A DNA stretch of 64,000 nucleotides from Pseudoalteromonas amylolytica (GTDB lineage: Bacteria > Pseudomonadota > Gammaproteobacteria > Enterobacterales > Alteromonadaceae): positions 1 through 64,000 of the forward strand of contig NZ_MKJU01000007.1 of NCBI RefSeq assembly GCF_001854605.1. The letters run 5' to 3'. Positions 15,231-24,171 of this stretch are shown in pieces. Both the position numbers and the translations under genes were made by a program. Below the pieces are notes generated by a model. The model was not told the DNA's origin and did not search any database. It saw only the letters and a program-made list of their open reading frames with translations. The first letter of the stretch is position 1; each line of letters starts with the position of its first letter.

Positions 15231-15713
15231 CTAGCCGTTTAGCGCACCTATAATTGATTGGACAAGCTTCTCTGGTTTGGTTGTCGGTGCAAAACGTTTT
15301 AATGGCTGGCCATCGCGAGCAATTAAAAATTTACTAAAGTTCCATTTGATACGTTTCCCCAAAAGCCCTGGCAGAACATCTTTAAGGTACTGATAAACAG
15401 GGTGAGTGGTGTCACCATTGACATCAACTTTTTCCATCATTAAAAAATCAACACCGTAGTTAACCAAACAGCCTTGCTGTATTTGTTTTGCATCACCAGG
15501 CTCTTGTCCACCGAATTGATTACATGGAAAGCCGATGATAACTAAACCTTGATCTTGGTATTTTTCATGTAGGGCTTGTAGTCCTTCATATTGATGCGTT
15601 AAGCCACACTGGCTTGCAGTATTGACTATCAATACCACTTTGCCTTGCAGTGCTTGAAAGTCAAATGGCTGACCTTGTAACGTATTGGCAGAAAGTTGAT
15701 AAAATGGGTGCAT
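15231..15713 (-). CDS. Glutathione peroxidase family protein (Cys type)
   Basis: A 160-residue thiol peroxidase that reduces hydroperoxides, probably with thioredoxin or glutathione as donor. The peroxidatic cysteine is in NTASQCGLT near residue 35, and the catalytic Gln and Trp are in the FPCNQFGGQEPG and KWNFSKFLI motifs. A second cysteine in FPCNQFG is the usual resolving position of the thioredoxin-dependent class. The start at 15713 (MHPFYQL) fits the family length and has a GAGGA site. The frame extends upstream into the LysR gene's end, which is unlikely to be used. It lies directly after that LysR gene on the same strand. Confidence 0.92.
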   Translation of the reverse strand: MHPFYQLSANTLQGQPFDFQALQGKVVLIVNTASQCGLTHQYEGLQALHEKYQDQGLVIIGFPCNQFGGQEPGDAKQIQQGCLVNYGVDFLMMEKVDVNGDTTHPVYQYLKDVLPGLLGKRIKWNFSKFLIARDGQPLKRFAPTTKPEKLVQSIIGALNG

Positions 15714-15753
15714 CGCTTGATATCCTCTTGAATGATAGAAAAAACTAACACGT

Positions 15754-16620
15754 TTAAGCGAAACTATCGAGTAAGAACTCAATTAGCAAACGAACTCGAT
15801 AAGGCATTAAATCCTTGCGTGGATATACCAACCATGTCGCGCCATCATTGACTTGAAATGGCTCTAGAATATAGCTGAGTTGGCCTCGCTCTACATACGG
15901 TTGAACAATATCTTTGGCCATATGGGCAACGCCTAGTCCAGCTAGACAAGCATTGATCAAGGCATATGAATTGTTGCTGCGCCAATTGCCAGAAACTTTG
16001 ATCTCCTCCAGTTGTTCACAGATCATGAATCGCCAGCGACCGTGGGCACCGGTCAGACAATTATGATTCTGTAAATCATAAGGGTGGCGTATCATCCCCT
16101 TTTGAGCTTGATAGTTCTGGCTTACGACCCAAGTCATAGGTCGGGTGTATAGCTTACGTGCAATTAAATTGGAGTCTTGTAGCAGGCCAAAACGAATGGC
16201 CAGGTCAAACCCTTCCTCTACGAGATCAACATTACGGTTGTTAAAATCAATGTCGACATTCACTTCGGGATAGAGCTTTAAAAACTCGGCGATTTTTGGC
16301 GCCACCTGATTAGCGACAAAATCTCCTGCACCAGAAATACGAATCGGGCCTTTGGGGGTGTTTTGTACACCTTGTACTTGGTTAGTAGCGTCCACTAATT
16401 CTTGCTGAATGACTTTGAGTTTGGTGGCGTATTGGCGGCCTGCATCGGTGAGGTTTTGGCTTCTTGTGGTCCGCTGAATGAGCACCGTCCCCAAGCGTTG
16501 CTCTAACTGTTGTACTTGTCGGCTAATATATGATGCTGAGACATCTAACTTATCCGCTGCTTTGCTAAAACTGCCCTGTTCAACAACGGTGAGGAAAACT
16601 TCTAAACCTTGCCAACTCAC
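15754..16620 (-). CDS. LysR-family transcriptional regulator
   Basis: A 288-residue protein with an N-terminal winged helix (residues 1-60, VFLTVVEQGSFSKAADKL, then SASYISRQVQQLEQRLG) and a LysR substrate-binding domain (about 90-288, GPIRISGAGDFVANQVAPKI, DLAIRFG). GTG 16620 is preferred to the upstream TTG because of the GGAG position. It is divergent from the YqhD-type reductase gene and followed by the peroxidase gene, which suggests regulation of aldehyde or peroxide detoxification. This is an inference from context; E. coli yqhD is instead controlled by the AraC-type YqhC. Confidence 0.92.
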   Translation of the reverse strand: MSWQGLEVFLTVVEQGSFSKAADKLDVSASYISRQVQQLEQRLGTVLIQRTTRSQNLTDAGRQYATKLKVIQQELVDATNQVQGVQNTPKGPIRISGAGDFVANQVAPKIAEFLKLYPEVNVDIDFNNRNVDLVEEGFDLAIRFGLLQDSNLIARKLYTRPMTWVVSQNYQAQKGMIRHPYDLQNHNCLTGAHGRWRFMICEQLEEIKVSGNWRSNNSYALINACLAGLGVAHMAKDIVQPYVERGQLSYILEPFQVNDGATWLVYPRKDLMPYRVRLLIEFLLDSFA

Positions 16621-16801
16621 GATAAATAGCTCCAAAATGGAAATAATCTCATTATATCTCTTTTATTGTTGCTCTGAGGCAAAAGTGTATTTTATTTGGA
16701 GTGCTTTTTGTGATGCTAACTTTTTAATACACTGCCAATCGACAATGACAGCAGATACGTACTCTGTGTTATCAGCAAAAAATTAACCAATGGAGCAGTG
16801 C

Positions 16802-17956
16802 ATGCTAAATTTTAGTTTTGTTAATCCCACACATATTCACTTTGGTGAACAGCAAATATCAACTTTAGCGGTCAATATTCCGTTAGACGCAAAAGTACTG
16901 GTTGTATACGGCGGTGGTAGCATTAAAAGTAATGGCATTTATGAGCAGGTGGCAAGCGCACTAGAAAAACATGTTTGGGGAGAATTTGCAGGAGTTGAAC
17001 CAAACCCGAGTTATCAAACCTGTATGAAAGCTGTGGAACTTGTTAAAGCACACAACTATGACTTCATTCTAGCTGTTGGTGGTGGCTCGGTGATTGACGG
17101 CTGCAAATTCATAGCAGCTGCGGCTTGTTTTGAGGGTGAACCTTGGGAGATTTTATCTAAAGGTGCACCAGTTGAATCTGCTTTACCAATTGGTGTGGTA
17201 TTGACCTTGCCTGCAACAGGCTCAGAATCAAATAGCTTTAGCGTGGTGTCCAATCTGCAAAGCAATGATAAATTGCCGTTTGCTACCCCACTGGTACAGC
17301 CTAAATTTGCCATCTTAGACCCAAATGTTATGACCACATTGCCGACACGCCAATTAGCCAACGGTGTTGTTGATGCGTTTGTACATACTATGGAGCAGTA
17401 TTTGACTTACCCCGTTGATGCGAAAGTACAAGACCGCTTTGCAGAAGGGTTATTGATGACGCTGATGGAGGAAGGTCCGAAGGTGTTTGCTAAAGATGCG
17501 CCTTACGCTGTTAAAGCTAACATAATGTGGTCCGCGACGATGGCATTGAATGGTCTGATCGGAGCGGGTGTACCGCAGGACTGGAGTACTCATATGATAG
17601 GTCATGAGCTGACAGCCGTTTATGGTCTGGATCATGCGCAAACTTTGGCAATCGTATTACCACGTATGATGATGGAACAAAAAGAGGCCAAGAGAGAAAA
17701 GCTGTTACAATACGCACAGCGGGTACTCAATTTGGATATGTCTGATGAAGATGCTGCAATTAAACAAGCCATTGAGAAAACAGAAGCATTCTTCCACAGC
17801 GTGCAAATGCCAACACGTTTACGAGATTATGGACTCGGGGAAGAAGTCGCGGATAAAATAGTGGCTCAACTGGAGCGCCATGGCATGGTTGCGTTGGGAG
17901 AGCATCAGGCTGTAACGCTAGAGAAAAGTCGCAGTATCTTATTGCAGTGTGTATAA
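16802..17956 (+). CDS. yqhD: NADPH-dependent aldehyde reductase, iron-containing ADH family
   Basis: A 384-residue group III alcohol dehydrogenase closely resembling E. coli YqhD, which reduces short-chain and peroxidation-derived aldehydes with NADPH. The nucleotide motifs are VYGGGSIK (about 36) and AVGGGSVIDG (about 90), followed by LPATGSESN. The metal ligands fall in NGVVDAFVHTMEQY, the GHELTAVYGLDH segment and the final His of that segment. GGAG upstream supports ATG 16802 over an ATG four codons earlier. A 9-bp inverted repeat (17964-17972 with 17991-17999) follows the stop. Cytosolic. Confidence 0.92.
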   Translation: MLNFSFVNPTHIHFGEQQISTLAVNIPLDAKVLVVYGGGSIKSNGIYEQVASALEKHVWGEFAGVEPNPSYQTCMKAVELVKAHNYDFILAVGGGSVIDGCKFIAAAACFEGEPWEILSKGAPVESALPIGVVLTLPATGSESNSFSVVSNLQSNDKLPFATPLVQPKFAILDPNVMTTLPTRQLANGVVDAFVHTMEQYLTYPVDAKVQDRFAEGLLMTLMEEGPKVFAKDAPYAVKANIMWSATMALNGLIGAGVPQDWSTHMIGHELTAVYGLDHAQTLAIVLPRMMMEQKEAKREKLLQYAQRVLNLDMSDEDAAIKQAIEKTEAFFHSVQMPTRLRDYGLGEEVADKIVAQLERHGMVALGEHQAVTLEKSRSILLQCV

Positions 17957-18116
17957 CGTACCCGTGTATCTAAAAAATATGGCGTTTGTGTAGATACACA
18001 GCGCCTCTCTCAGTTTTTGTCCTCCTGTCAATATCGTCTGCGTTTATGATTTGAATTTGATATAGTTTGCTATTATTAACAGGCAATTGCATGTCGGTTT
18101 GAGCTTGGAGAGAAAA

Positions 18117-18758
18117 ATGACAAAAGTGTGGGATGGATTTATAAGAGGTTTCCATTGGTTGCTGGTATTAGGGATAGCTGTACTGTATGTAACCGGAGAA
18201 GAAGGTTATTTAGAGGCACATTTTATTACAGGGTACTTACTGCTTGCGTTAATGTTGGCACGTGTTGTTTGGGGAGTTATTGGTAGCGATACGGCAAAGC
18301 TTAGCGCGCTTTTTCACTCTCCAAAGTCGGCATTAAAAGCGATGCGCTCGGATGACGCAGGGGTTGGTCACAATCCTGCGGGCAGTTACATGGTACTACT
18401 GTTTTTCATTTTGATATTCATTCAATTGATAAGCGGCTTAATGAGCACCGATGACATTCTTGTGGAGGGGCCGCTGGTGGCGTACGTACCTTCATCATGG
18501 AGTGAAATTGCCAGCGACCTTCATCATGATAACTTTGACATATTACTGATGGCTATTGCACTGCATATTTTGGCAATTATCATTTATCGAATTAAAGGTA
18601 AAAACCTAGTGAAAACGTTGCTGACAGGTAAAGAGCAAGGTGTAGCCGCAGTGCCAAGAATGCGTTCTGGTAAGCTGGGTTATATTATCTTTATGTTGTT
18701 CTCAATCGCTATTTTAGGGATCTGGGGAGGGCAACCTTTACAGGTGTTATTAGGTTAG
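18117..18758 (+). CDS. Cytochrome b561-type membrane protein
   Basis: A 213-residue di-heme-type membrane cytochrome with four main helices and a fifth near the C-terminus. Candidate heme histidines are in FIRGFHWLLV, LEAHFITGYLL, SDLHHDNFDI and MAIALHILAI. Such proteins pass electrons between quinol and periplasmic acceptors or act as subunits for monoheme cytochromes. ATG 18117 has GGAGAG just upstream. It converges on a cytochrome c' gene; b561 and c' genes are often paired, so the two may act together. Confidence 0.88.
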   Translation: MTKVWDGFIRGFHWLLVLGIAVLYVTGEEGYLEAHFITGYLLLALMLARVVWGVIGSDTAKLSALFHSPKSALKAMRSDDAGVGHNPAGSYMVLLFFILIFIQLISGLMSTDDILVEGPLVAYVPSSWSEIASDLHHDNFDILLMAIALHILAIIIYRIKGKNLVKTLLTGKEQGVAAVPRMRSGKLGYIIFMLFSIAILGIWGGQPLQVLLG

Positions 18759-18764
18759 CGGGCA

Positions 18765-18798
18765 ATAAGACCTAAACTGCGATGAGTTTAGGTCTTAT
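18765..18798. terminator. Bidirectional terminator between b561 and cytochrome c' genes
   Basis: A perfect 14-bp stem (ATAAGACCTAAACT at 18765-18778, complement at 18785-18798) with a 6-base loop lies between the two convergent cytochrome genes. Confidence 0.8.
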
Positions 18799-18806
18799 CA
18801 TACCAA

Positions 18807-19256
18807 TTAGTCTTTGAAAGGCTTATGGCAATCCTTACAGCCTTTAGCCCAGTTTTTAAAGGCTGCGCCAATTATTTTCTTATCACCCGATTTGGCTGCC
18901 ACTGCAAGTTCTTGGGCGTATTTCGCAAAGGCCTGAGCTTTTTTGTCAAACGTTTCACGGTCTGACCAAATTGCAGGTAATGCATCGGTGTTACCTTTGT
19001 CTGACCCTTCGATAAAGGCTTCCCACGGCATGCTTGAAAGCTGCGCTGCATTTTCGGCGCGTTCAGCGAAGCGTTTAGCATCAAAAGGCACTTTGCCTTT
19101 TAACATATCGCCCATATCACCAATTTGATAACGGATCAGTTGAAACGCTGCTTTACGATATTCAATTGCGTCTTCACTTGCTTCAAATAGATTATTCGCC
19201 TGACTTGTTGCCGTAAACCCTGCCAACGTAACGGCTAATAATAGTAACTTTTTCAC
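18807..19256 (-). CDS. Cytochrome c' (c-prime)
   Basis: A 149-residue periplasmic four-helix cytochrome. Signal peptide residues 1-20 (LLLLAVTLAGFTATSQA). The single heme site is C-terminal: Cys140, Cys143 and His144 in the KGCKDCHKPF motif, the hallmark of class II c-type cytochromes. These bind NO or other small gases and can protect against nitrosative stress. The helices carry the expected pattern, with YRKAAFQLIRYQIGDMGDML near the N-terminus. Convergent with cytochrome b561. Confidence 0.93.
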   Translation of the reverse strand: MKKLLLLAVTLAGFTATSQANNLFEASEDAIEYRKAAFQLIRYQIGDMGDMLKGKVPFDAKRFAERAENAAQLSSMPWEAFIEGSDKGNTDALPAIWSDRETFDKKAQAFAKYAQELAVAAKSGDKKIIGAAFKNWAKGCKDCHKPFKD

Positions 19257-19597
19257 TTATTTACTCCATTAATAATATATTGCTGCCCAGTGTTACGGAA
19301 AATTACCAGCAAGGCAAGTGCAACGCGGCGTACTAGTAATTATGAGAAAAATCATCGAAATACATTTTATCGATACATGTAAATTATGACAGGGTGATGT
19401 TTTATTTACTTTCTTTTACAAAATGAAACCCATAAAAAACAATGTGTTATGTTGTGTTATTTTGTTTTTGTGAATGGGGTACTATATTTGTGTCTTTCGT
19501 GTGTTGCTTGTGCTTGCATATTTACATTATATTAAATGTCCATTCGCTTTAAAAAAAATAGCAACACATAATTAAACAACAAGTCCTAGGGGAAAAC
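19257..19597. promoter_or_regulatory. AT-rich spacer upstream of the subtilase gene
   Basis: Between the divergent cytochrome c' and subtilase genes the DNA is strongly AT-rich, with many T runs at 19390-19470. The only clear signal is the TAGGGGA-type ribosome site just before ATG 19598. No other gene or perfect long repeat was seen. Confidence 0.35.
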
Positions 19598-22500
19598 ATG
19601 TCTAATATGATTAAAAAGACTGCGATTGCAGCCGCAGTCGGTAGCGTATTACTATCCGCAGCTGCTTCTGCACAAACAGCTACGCAATTTCAAAAGCAAT
19701 TAACCTTTACGCCTGTAGAAGCAAGCGCTAGCGATAAACTAAAACAAGAACCTGCTGGATACATGGTTGTTTTAAAAACAACGACAGCTGCAGATTTATT
19801 TGCACAAGGTACTTATCGCCATGGTGATGCACGTGCATCAATGGCAAAAATTGAACAATTGCAAAGCGAAGTGGCAGTTGAATTAAGCAAATTTGATGTA
19901 GATGCAAAAGTAGTTGGTAAAACTAAAGTTTTGGCACCAACGTTAATTATTGAAGCATCTGAAGAAGCGATCGAGAAGCTGAAAAATGACCCTCGAGTAG
20001 CAAAAGTACTACCAATGTTTGACGCTCAACTTCATATCGAGGAGTCGTCAGATTATATTGAGGCAACGCCGATAAGGACTGGCGGTGTCGCAACGGGTAT
20101 GGGCCAAAAGGTTGCCGTGTTAGACACGGGTATTGACTATACGCACGCTATATTTGGTGGTGCAGGTACTCTTGAAGCGTACCAAGCAGCTCAAGAAGAC
20201 CCTACAAGTGTTTCTTGGCCACAAGGTCAAGTTTCTGGTGGTTATGACTATATGCGTAATGATGCTGATCCAATTGAAAATGACCCTTCAATTGGCCCTG
20301 CAACAGGTGCTCCAACTAGTCATGGTACGTCAGTATCTCACTCAGTAACAGGTATTGCGCCTGATGTAGAGTTATACGTTTACTCTGTATGTGGTGGCGG
20401 ATGTCCGTTTGCGGCACAAGCGGCTGCTCTAGAAGCGGCGATGGACCCTAACGGTGACGGTGATATCAGTGACCGTGTTGACGTGATCAATATGTCACTG
20501 GGCGGAGTTTTCGGCTCAACTAATACTGGGACTGGTACTCAGTACTTGATCCAGAAAGCGTCAGATTTGGGCATCAACATGGTTATCTCAGCTGGTAACG
20601 ATAACGATATTCCATTTATTATTGGTGGGCCAAGTACAACACCAAATGCACTTTCTGTTGGCGCTATGAAGCACCCAACAATTGAAGAAGGTGTTGTATC
20701 AGCAACCATCGCAGGTGTTGAGGCTGAGGCTGTCAATGCGAGCTGGGGAGCTGGTGGCGCTTATGAAATGAACAATGAAATCGCACCACTTGTTTACCCT
20801 GAAGAGAATCAAGATGCATGTGTTGATTTTGGTGATGATGTTGATTTCACAGGCAAAGCAGTCCTAATTGACCGTGGTAGTTGTTATTTCACTGAAAAAG
20901 TAATTAAAGCTCAAGAAAAGGGCGCTGCGTTTGTGCTTATCGCGAACAACGTAGCTGATGGCCCAACGTCTATGGGTGGTTCAACAGATCAAGTAACTAT
21001 CCATGCTGTGGGTATCACTCTAGAAGCTGGTAATGCGTTGAAGGCGCAACTAGCTAGTGGTGAAGCAACGTACAGCATAAAAAATGAAATGTTTAATTTA
21101 GCGGGTGCTGTGGCTAGTTTCACATCTCGTGGTCCATCTATGGGTGGGTTATTGAAGCCTGAAATTACGGCACCAGGTAAAAACATTATGGTTGCTGCAA
21201 CAGGCACTCAAGATAAGCTAGCACCTGCTACGGGTACTTCTTTCTCTGGTCCTATGACAGCGGGGGCTGTGGCTCTTGTAAGAGAGGCGCTACCAGAGCG
21301 CAATGCTTATGAGATCAAAGCAACGTTAATGAACACGGCTAATTTAAATGTTACTACTGAAGCTGTGACTGTAAACCCTGACGCTGAACTTGCGCCAATT
21401 AGTTTAGTCGGTGCAGGTTTAGTTGATGTTGAAAAAGCAGTAAACTTGCCTGTAGCCGCTTGGGTATACGAAGAAAAATTTGATACAAACCAAGCAGCAC
21501 TATCATTTGGCTTAGTTAAAGTTAACGGTGTAGAAGAGTACTCTAAGACTGTAACATTGAAGAACTTCTCATCTGAAGAGAAGACGTATAACTTAAGAAC
21601 TGAAGCGCGCTATGCAAACGATGAGCAGACTGGTGCGATTAGCTGGACTATCCCAGAGTCGGTAACGGTGCCTGCAGGTCAAACAATTGAGTTTGATGTT
21701 AAACTAAGCATTGATGCAAGCAAGTTACCAGAGTGGAACCTTGAAAACCCATTAGATCCAGCAGGCTTAGCTGCACGTAGCCCTGCCTTAACGCTTTCTG
21801 AGTTTGATGGTGCGTTGGTATTTGATGACCCTTCAACTGACGGGGATCACGACCTTCACTTGGTTTATCATGCATTACCAAAAGCTAGCGCAGGCATCGA
21901 AGTGGGCTATGAGTTGGTTGATGGTCAAATTCGTGTGGTGCTTGAGAACACTAGCAGCAAAGAGTTTACTCCATCAATTGAGCAGCTAGTTGCAAATAGA
22001 GAAGCCGCATCTGAAGAACATGAAGGCCTAAATTTAGTTGGTGCATCGTTCAATGTCTATGGTGGTATATCACGCTGTAAGTCTGACATGTTGTTTACAT
22101 CATCAGTAGTACTTCGTGAAGACATTGCACACCTAATTCAAGGTGGCTATGAGATGCGCCTTGATATCAACGAAGATGGTGAAGCTGACTACGCAGTTGG
22201 ACAATACCATGACTTAGAAGCGATAATGGGCCGCGGGCTGACAATCATTGCTCCTATGGTTGCAGGTCAACCAGCTTGGAGTATGGGTTCATATGATATC
22301 CTGTTCCATGAAGCTGGTTCAAACACGGTTACATTCGCAGGTTGTGCAGATGCAATTGGTTTAAGCGCAGACGATCTGGGTAAAAACATTGCCTTTGATA
22401 TTAGAACTGGTTCAGCTGCTTATAATGGAGTTTATTCTGAGACTGATCAATTAACAGGTTCTGTGGCTTTTGGTGCATCATCAGCACAACTTGTTAATGA

Positions 22501-23074
22501 ACAAGGCGAAGCGATTGAAACTCTTGCTCCTGGCGCGAAAGCGTATGTAAGCGCTAATGCTCCATTTGCACTTGCAAGTGCAGATTTATCTGGTGTTGTA
22601 TTACCTGTTACAAGTGATGTATTGAACAACCCAATGCCATTTGATGCGCCAGTACTAAACGGCGTTGAAGTGAGCGTTGCTGAAAACACTGCAACAGGTA
22701 CTGTAATCGCGACTCTAGCAGTTGAAGACGTAGAAAACACATTAGATGTTTCAGAATTCTACTTGAAGTCGTCAACGCATGCGGGCTTGTCAGTCAATGC
22801 TGCAGGTGAAATTGTTGTTGCTAATGGAGAGCTTTTAGATTTTGAAGCGGGTAACAATGAAGCAAAACTTATGGTTAATGCAATTGATGTAGTAGGTAAC
22901 ATCTCTGAGCCTGCAGAAATCATCGTTAACATCACCAATGTAGTTGATACTGAAGCTGAACAGCCAGTAGAGGAAGTTGTTGAGCCTAAGAAGAGCTCTT
23001 CATCAGGTTCTCTAGCTTGGTTAACGCTATTAGCTGCTCCGTTTGCTGCGCTACGTCGTCGTAAACAAAAGTAA
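19598..23074 (+). CDS. Secreted subtilisin-like serine protease (S8) with GlyGly-CTERM tail
   Basis: A 1158-residue exoprotease. Order: signal peptide 1-25; I9-type inhibitory propeptide about 53-147; S8 catalytic domain with Asp176 (VAVLDTGIDYTH), His242 (SHGTSVSH), oxyanion Asn334 (SAGNDND) and Ser548 (ATGTSFSGPM). A protease-associated (PA) domain is inserted at about 395-495. Fibronectin-like and uncharacterised beta regions follow, with a cadherin-like domain near 1015-1115. The C-terminus is a Ser/Gly stretch, a hydrophobic helix (LAWLTLLAAPFAAL) and RRRKQK, the GlyGly-CTERM signal processed by rhombosortase. The usual HGTH of S8 is HGTS here. A strong terminator follows. Confidence 0.95.
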   Translation: MSNMIKKTAIAAAVGSVLLSAAASAQTATQFQKQLTFTPVEASASDKLKQEPAGYMVVLKTTTAADLFAQGTYRHGDARASMAKIEQLQSEVAVELSKFDVDAKVVGKTKVLAPTLIIEASEEAIEKLKNDPRVAKVLPMFDAQLHIEESSDYIEATPIRTGGVATGMGQKVAVLDTGIDYTHAIFGGAGTLEAYQAAQEDPTSVSWPQGQVSGGYDYMRNDADPIENDPSIGPATGAPTSHGTSVSHSVTGIAPDVELYVYSVCGGGCPFAAQAAALEAAMDPNGDGDISDRVDVINMSLGGVFGSTNTGTGTQYLIQKASDLGINMVISAGNDNDIPFIIGGPSTTPNALSVGAMKHPTIEEGVVSATIAGVEAEAVNASWGAGGAYEMNNEIAPLVYPEENQDACVDFGDDVDFTGKAVLIDRGSCYFTEKVIKAQEKGAAFVLIANNVADGPTSMGGSTDQVTIHAVGITLEAGNALKAQLASGEATYSIKNEMFNLAGAVASFTSRGPSMGGLLKPEITAPGKNIMVAATGTQDKLAPATGTSFSGPMTAGAVALVREALPERNAYEIKATLMNTANLNVTTEAVTVNPDAELAPISLVGAGLVDVEKAVNLPVAAWVYEEKFDTNQAALSFGLVKVNGVEEYSKTVTLKNFSSEEKTYNLRTEARYANDEQTGAISWTIPESVTVPAGQTIEFDVKLSIDASKLPEWNLENPLDPAGLAARSPALTLSEFDGALVFDDPSTDGDHDLHLVYHALPKASAGIEVGYELVDGQIRVVLENTSSKEFTPSIEQLVANREAASEEHEGLNLVGASFNVYGGISRCKSDMLFTSSVVLREDIAHLIQGGYEMRLDINEDGEADYAVGQYHDLEAIMGRGLTIIAPMVAGQPAWSMGSYDILFHEAGSNTVTFAGCADAIGLSADDLGKNIAFDIRTGSAAYNGVYSETDQLTGSVAFGASSAQLVNEQGEAIETLAPGAKAYVSANAPFALASADLSGVVLPVTSDVLNNPMPFDAPVLNGVEVSVAENTATGTVIATLAVEDVENTLDVSEFYLKSSTHAGLSVNAAGEIVVANGELLDFEAGNNEAKLMVNAIDVVGNISEPAEIIVNITNVVDTEAEQPVEEVVEPKKSSSSGSLAWLTLLAAPFAALRRRKQK

Positions 23075-23091
23075 GCTTTGAGCTTTAAACT

Positions 23092-23121
23092 AAAAACGCC
23101 AGTCATTTGACTGGCGTTTTT
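23092..23121. terminator. Bidirectional terminator after the protease gene
   Basis: AAAAACGCCAGTC and its complement form a 13-bp stem with a 4-base loop, ending in TTTTTGTTTT on the plus strand and an A/T run on the other. It separates the convergent protease and thioredoxin-like genes. Confidence 0.92.
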
Positions 23122-23140
23122 GTTTTAACGAATTAACAAG

Positions 23141-23650
23141 TTATTTGTTCCATACTAGTTTATCTACGATGGTAGGTTCTTCACCAATTAATGTTTTTAC
23201 CACCTTATTATTCTCATCTAATAGGATCAGCCTCGGGATACCGGCATTGGCATATTGGCTATATATTTCCCGCTCAGGATCGGCAACTAAAGGAAATGGA
23301 AGCTGATACTCATCGTTAAACTTATCCAAAGTCTCCCCATCTTCATTGCGACCAATTGCAATAATCTGTAATGTTGGGTCTGTAACCAGTGCTGATGCCT
23401 TAATTTCTTTTAGCGCGCGTTGTGAATCACTACACCAAGTGGCAAATAGGATCACTAACTTGCGATCAGCTTTGAGCTCTATGGTTTCGCCTTGGGTGCT
23501 GGTAAAATGGTCATGTTTAAATTGCTCGCCTTGTGCGATATATGTTTCATAGCCCTTAGAGTGGGATGAGTCGGTTTGTGACGAGACGCAACCTGATATG
23601 CCAGCGAGTATGGCTGTGGCAATCAATAGCTTATGAACCTTGTTTATCAT
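23141..23650 (-). CDS. TlpA/ResA-like thioredoxin-fold lipoprotein with a single active-site Cys
   Basis: A 169-residue lipoprotein; the lipobox ISGC ends at Cys21. The thioredoxin-like domain (about 45-165) has the strand LVILFATWCSDSQRAL and a cis-proline in NAGIPRLILLD. In place of CxxC the site is Cys73-Ser-Asp-Ser76, so the second redox cysteine is missing. A disulfide relay of the usual kind is therefore not possible; it may be a thiol peroxidase-like or mono-thiol protein, or may only bind partners. Localisation is periplasmic, membrane-tethered. Confidence 0.85.
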   Translation of the reverse strand: MINKVHKLLIATAILAGISGCVSSQTDSSHSKGYETYIAQGEQFKHDHFTSTQGETIELKADRKLVILFATWCSDSQRALKEIKASALVTDPTLQIIAIGRNEDGETLDKFNDEYQLPFPLVADPEREIYSQYANAGIPRLILLDENNKVVKTLIGEEPTIVDKLVWNK

Positions 23651-23729
23651 TGGTGTCTTCCTTTTTGAATTGTAAGTCTTTAGTTGATGTTATTAGCATA
23701 ACTATATTTCGTTGAAGGTAGTAGGAATT

Positions 23730-24167
23730 ATGTGGGTTTACAGTGGTTTATTTATTTCAGCCGTTAGCTCGGCCACGCTGTTGCCCGGTTCGTCTGAAGT
23801 GTTGCTATCCGGCTTAGCCATCACTGAAAATGCGCAATTAGTAACACTATGGGCGATTGCTACCTTGGGTAATGTACTGGGGAGTTGTATTAACTATTGG
23901 CTAGGCATTAATCTACTTCGTTTTGAAAATGCTAAGTGGTTTCCGGTGTCATCACAGCAGCTCCATCAGGCAAGGTTGCAATTTAGCCGTTATGGTATTT
24001 ACAGTCTATTGTTTGCTTGGGTGCCCGTGATTGGCGACCCACTTACTTTGTTCGCAGGGGTGTTTAGGGTGCCAAAAAGGTTATTTATACCTTTGGTTAT
24101 GGCTGGAAAGGGCCTCAGGTATGCAGCAGTGATAATATTAGCGGTTGGAGTGGAGCAGCTGTTTTAG
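23730..24167 (+). CDS. YqaA/DedA-like membrane protein
   Basis: A 145-residue membrane protein with three to four helices. The N-terminal SATLLPGSSEVLLSGLA stretch, the TLGNVLGSCINYWLG motif and the re-entrant segment LFAWVPVIGDPLTLFAGVFRVP are typical of the YqaA branch of the DedA (SNARE-associated) family, which is linked to lipid flipping and membrane homeostasis. ATG 23730 was chosen over an upstream TTG. It is divergent from the thioredoxin-like gene and ends 4 bases before the convergent folX stop. Confidence 0.88.
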   Translation: MWVYSGLFISAVSSATLLPGSSEVLLSGLAITENAQLVTLWAIATLGNVLGSCINYWLGINLLRFENAKWFPVSSQQLHQARLQFSRYGIYSLLFAWVPVIGDPLTLFAGVFRVPKRLFIPLVMAGKGLRYAAVIILAVGVEQLF

Positions 24168-24171
24168 CTGC

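Noticed and set aside
16221..16240. Possible Tn-type inverted repeats inside the LysR gene
   Set aside because: Only short AT-rich matches were seen, as expected by chance in coding DNA.
17964..17999. GTGTATCTA/TAGATACAC hairpin after yqhD as a strong terminator
   Set aside because: The loop is 18 bases long and no T run follows, so it is only noted in the yqhD entry.
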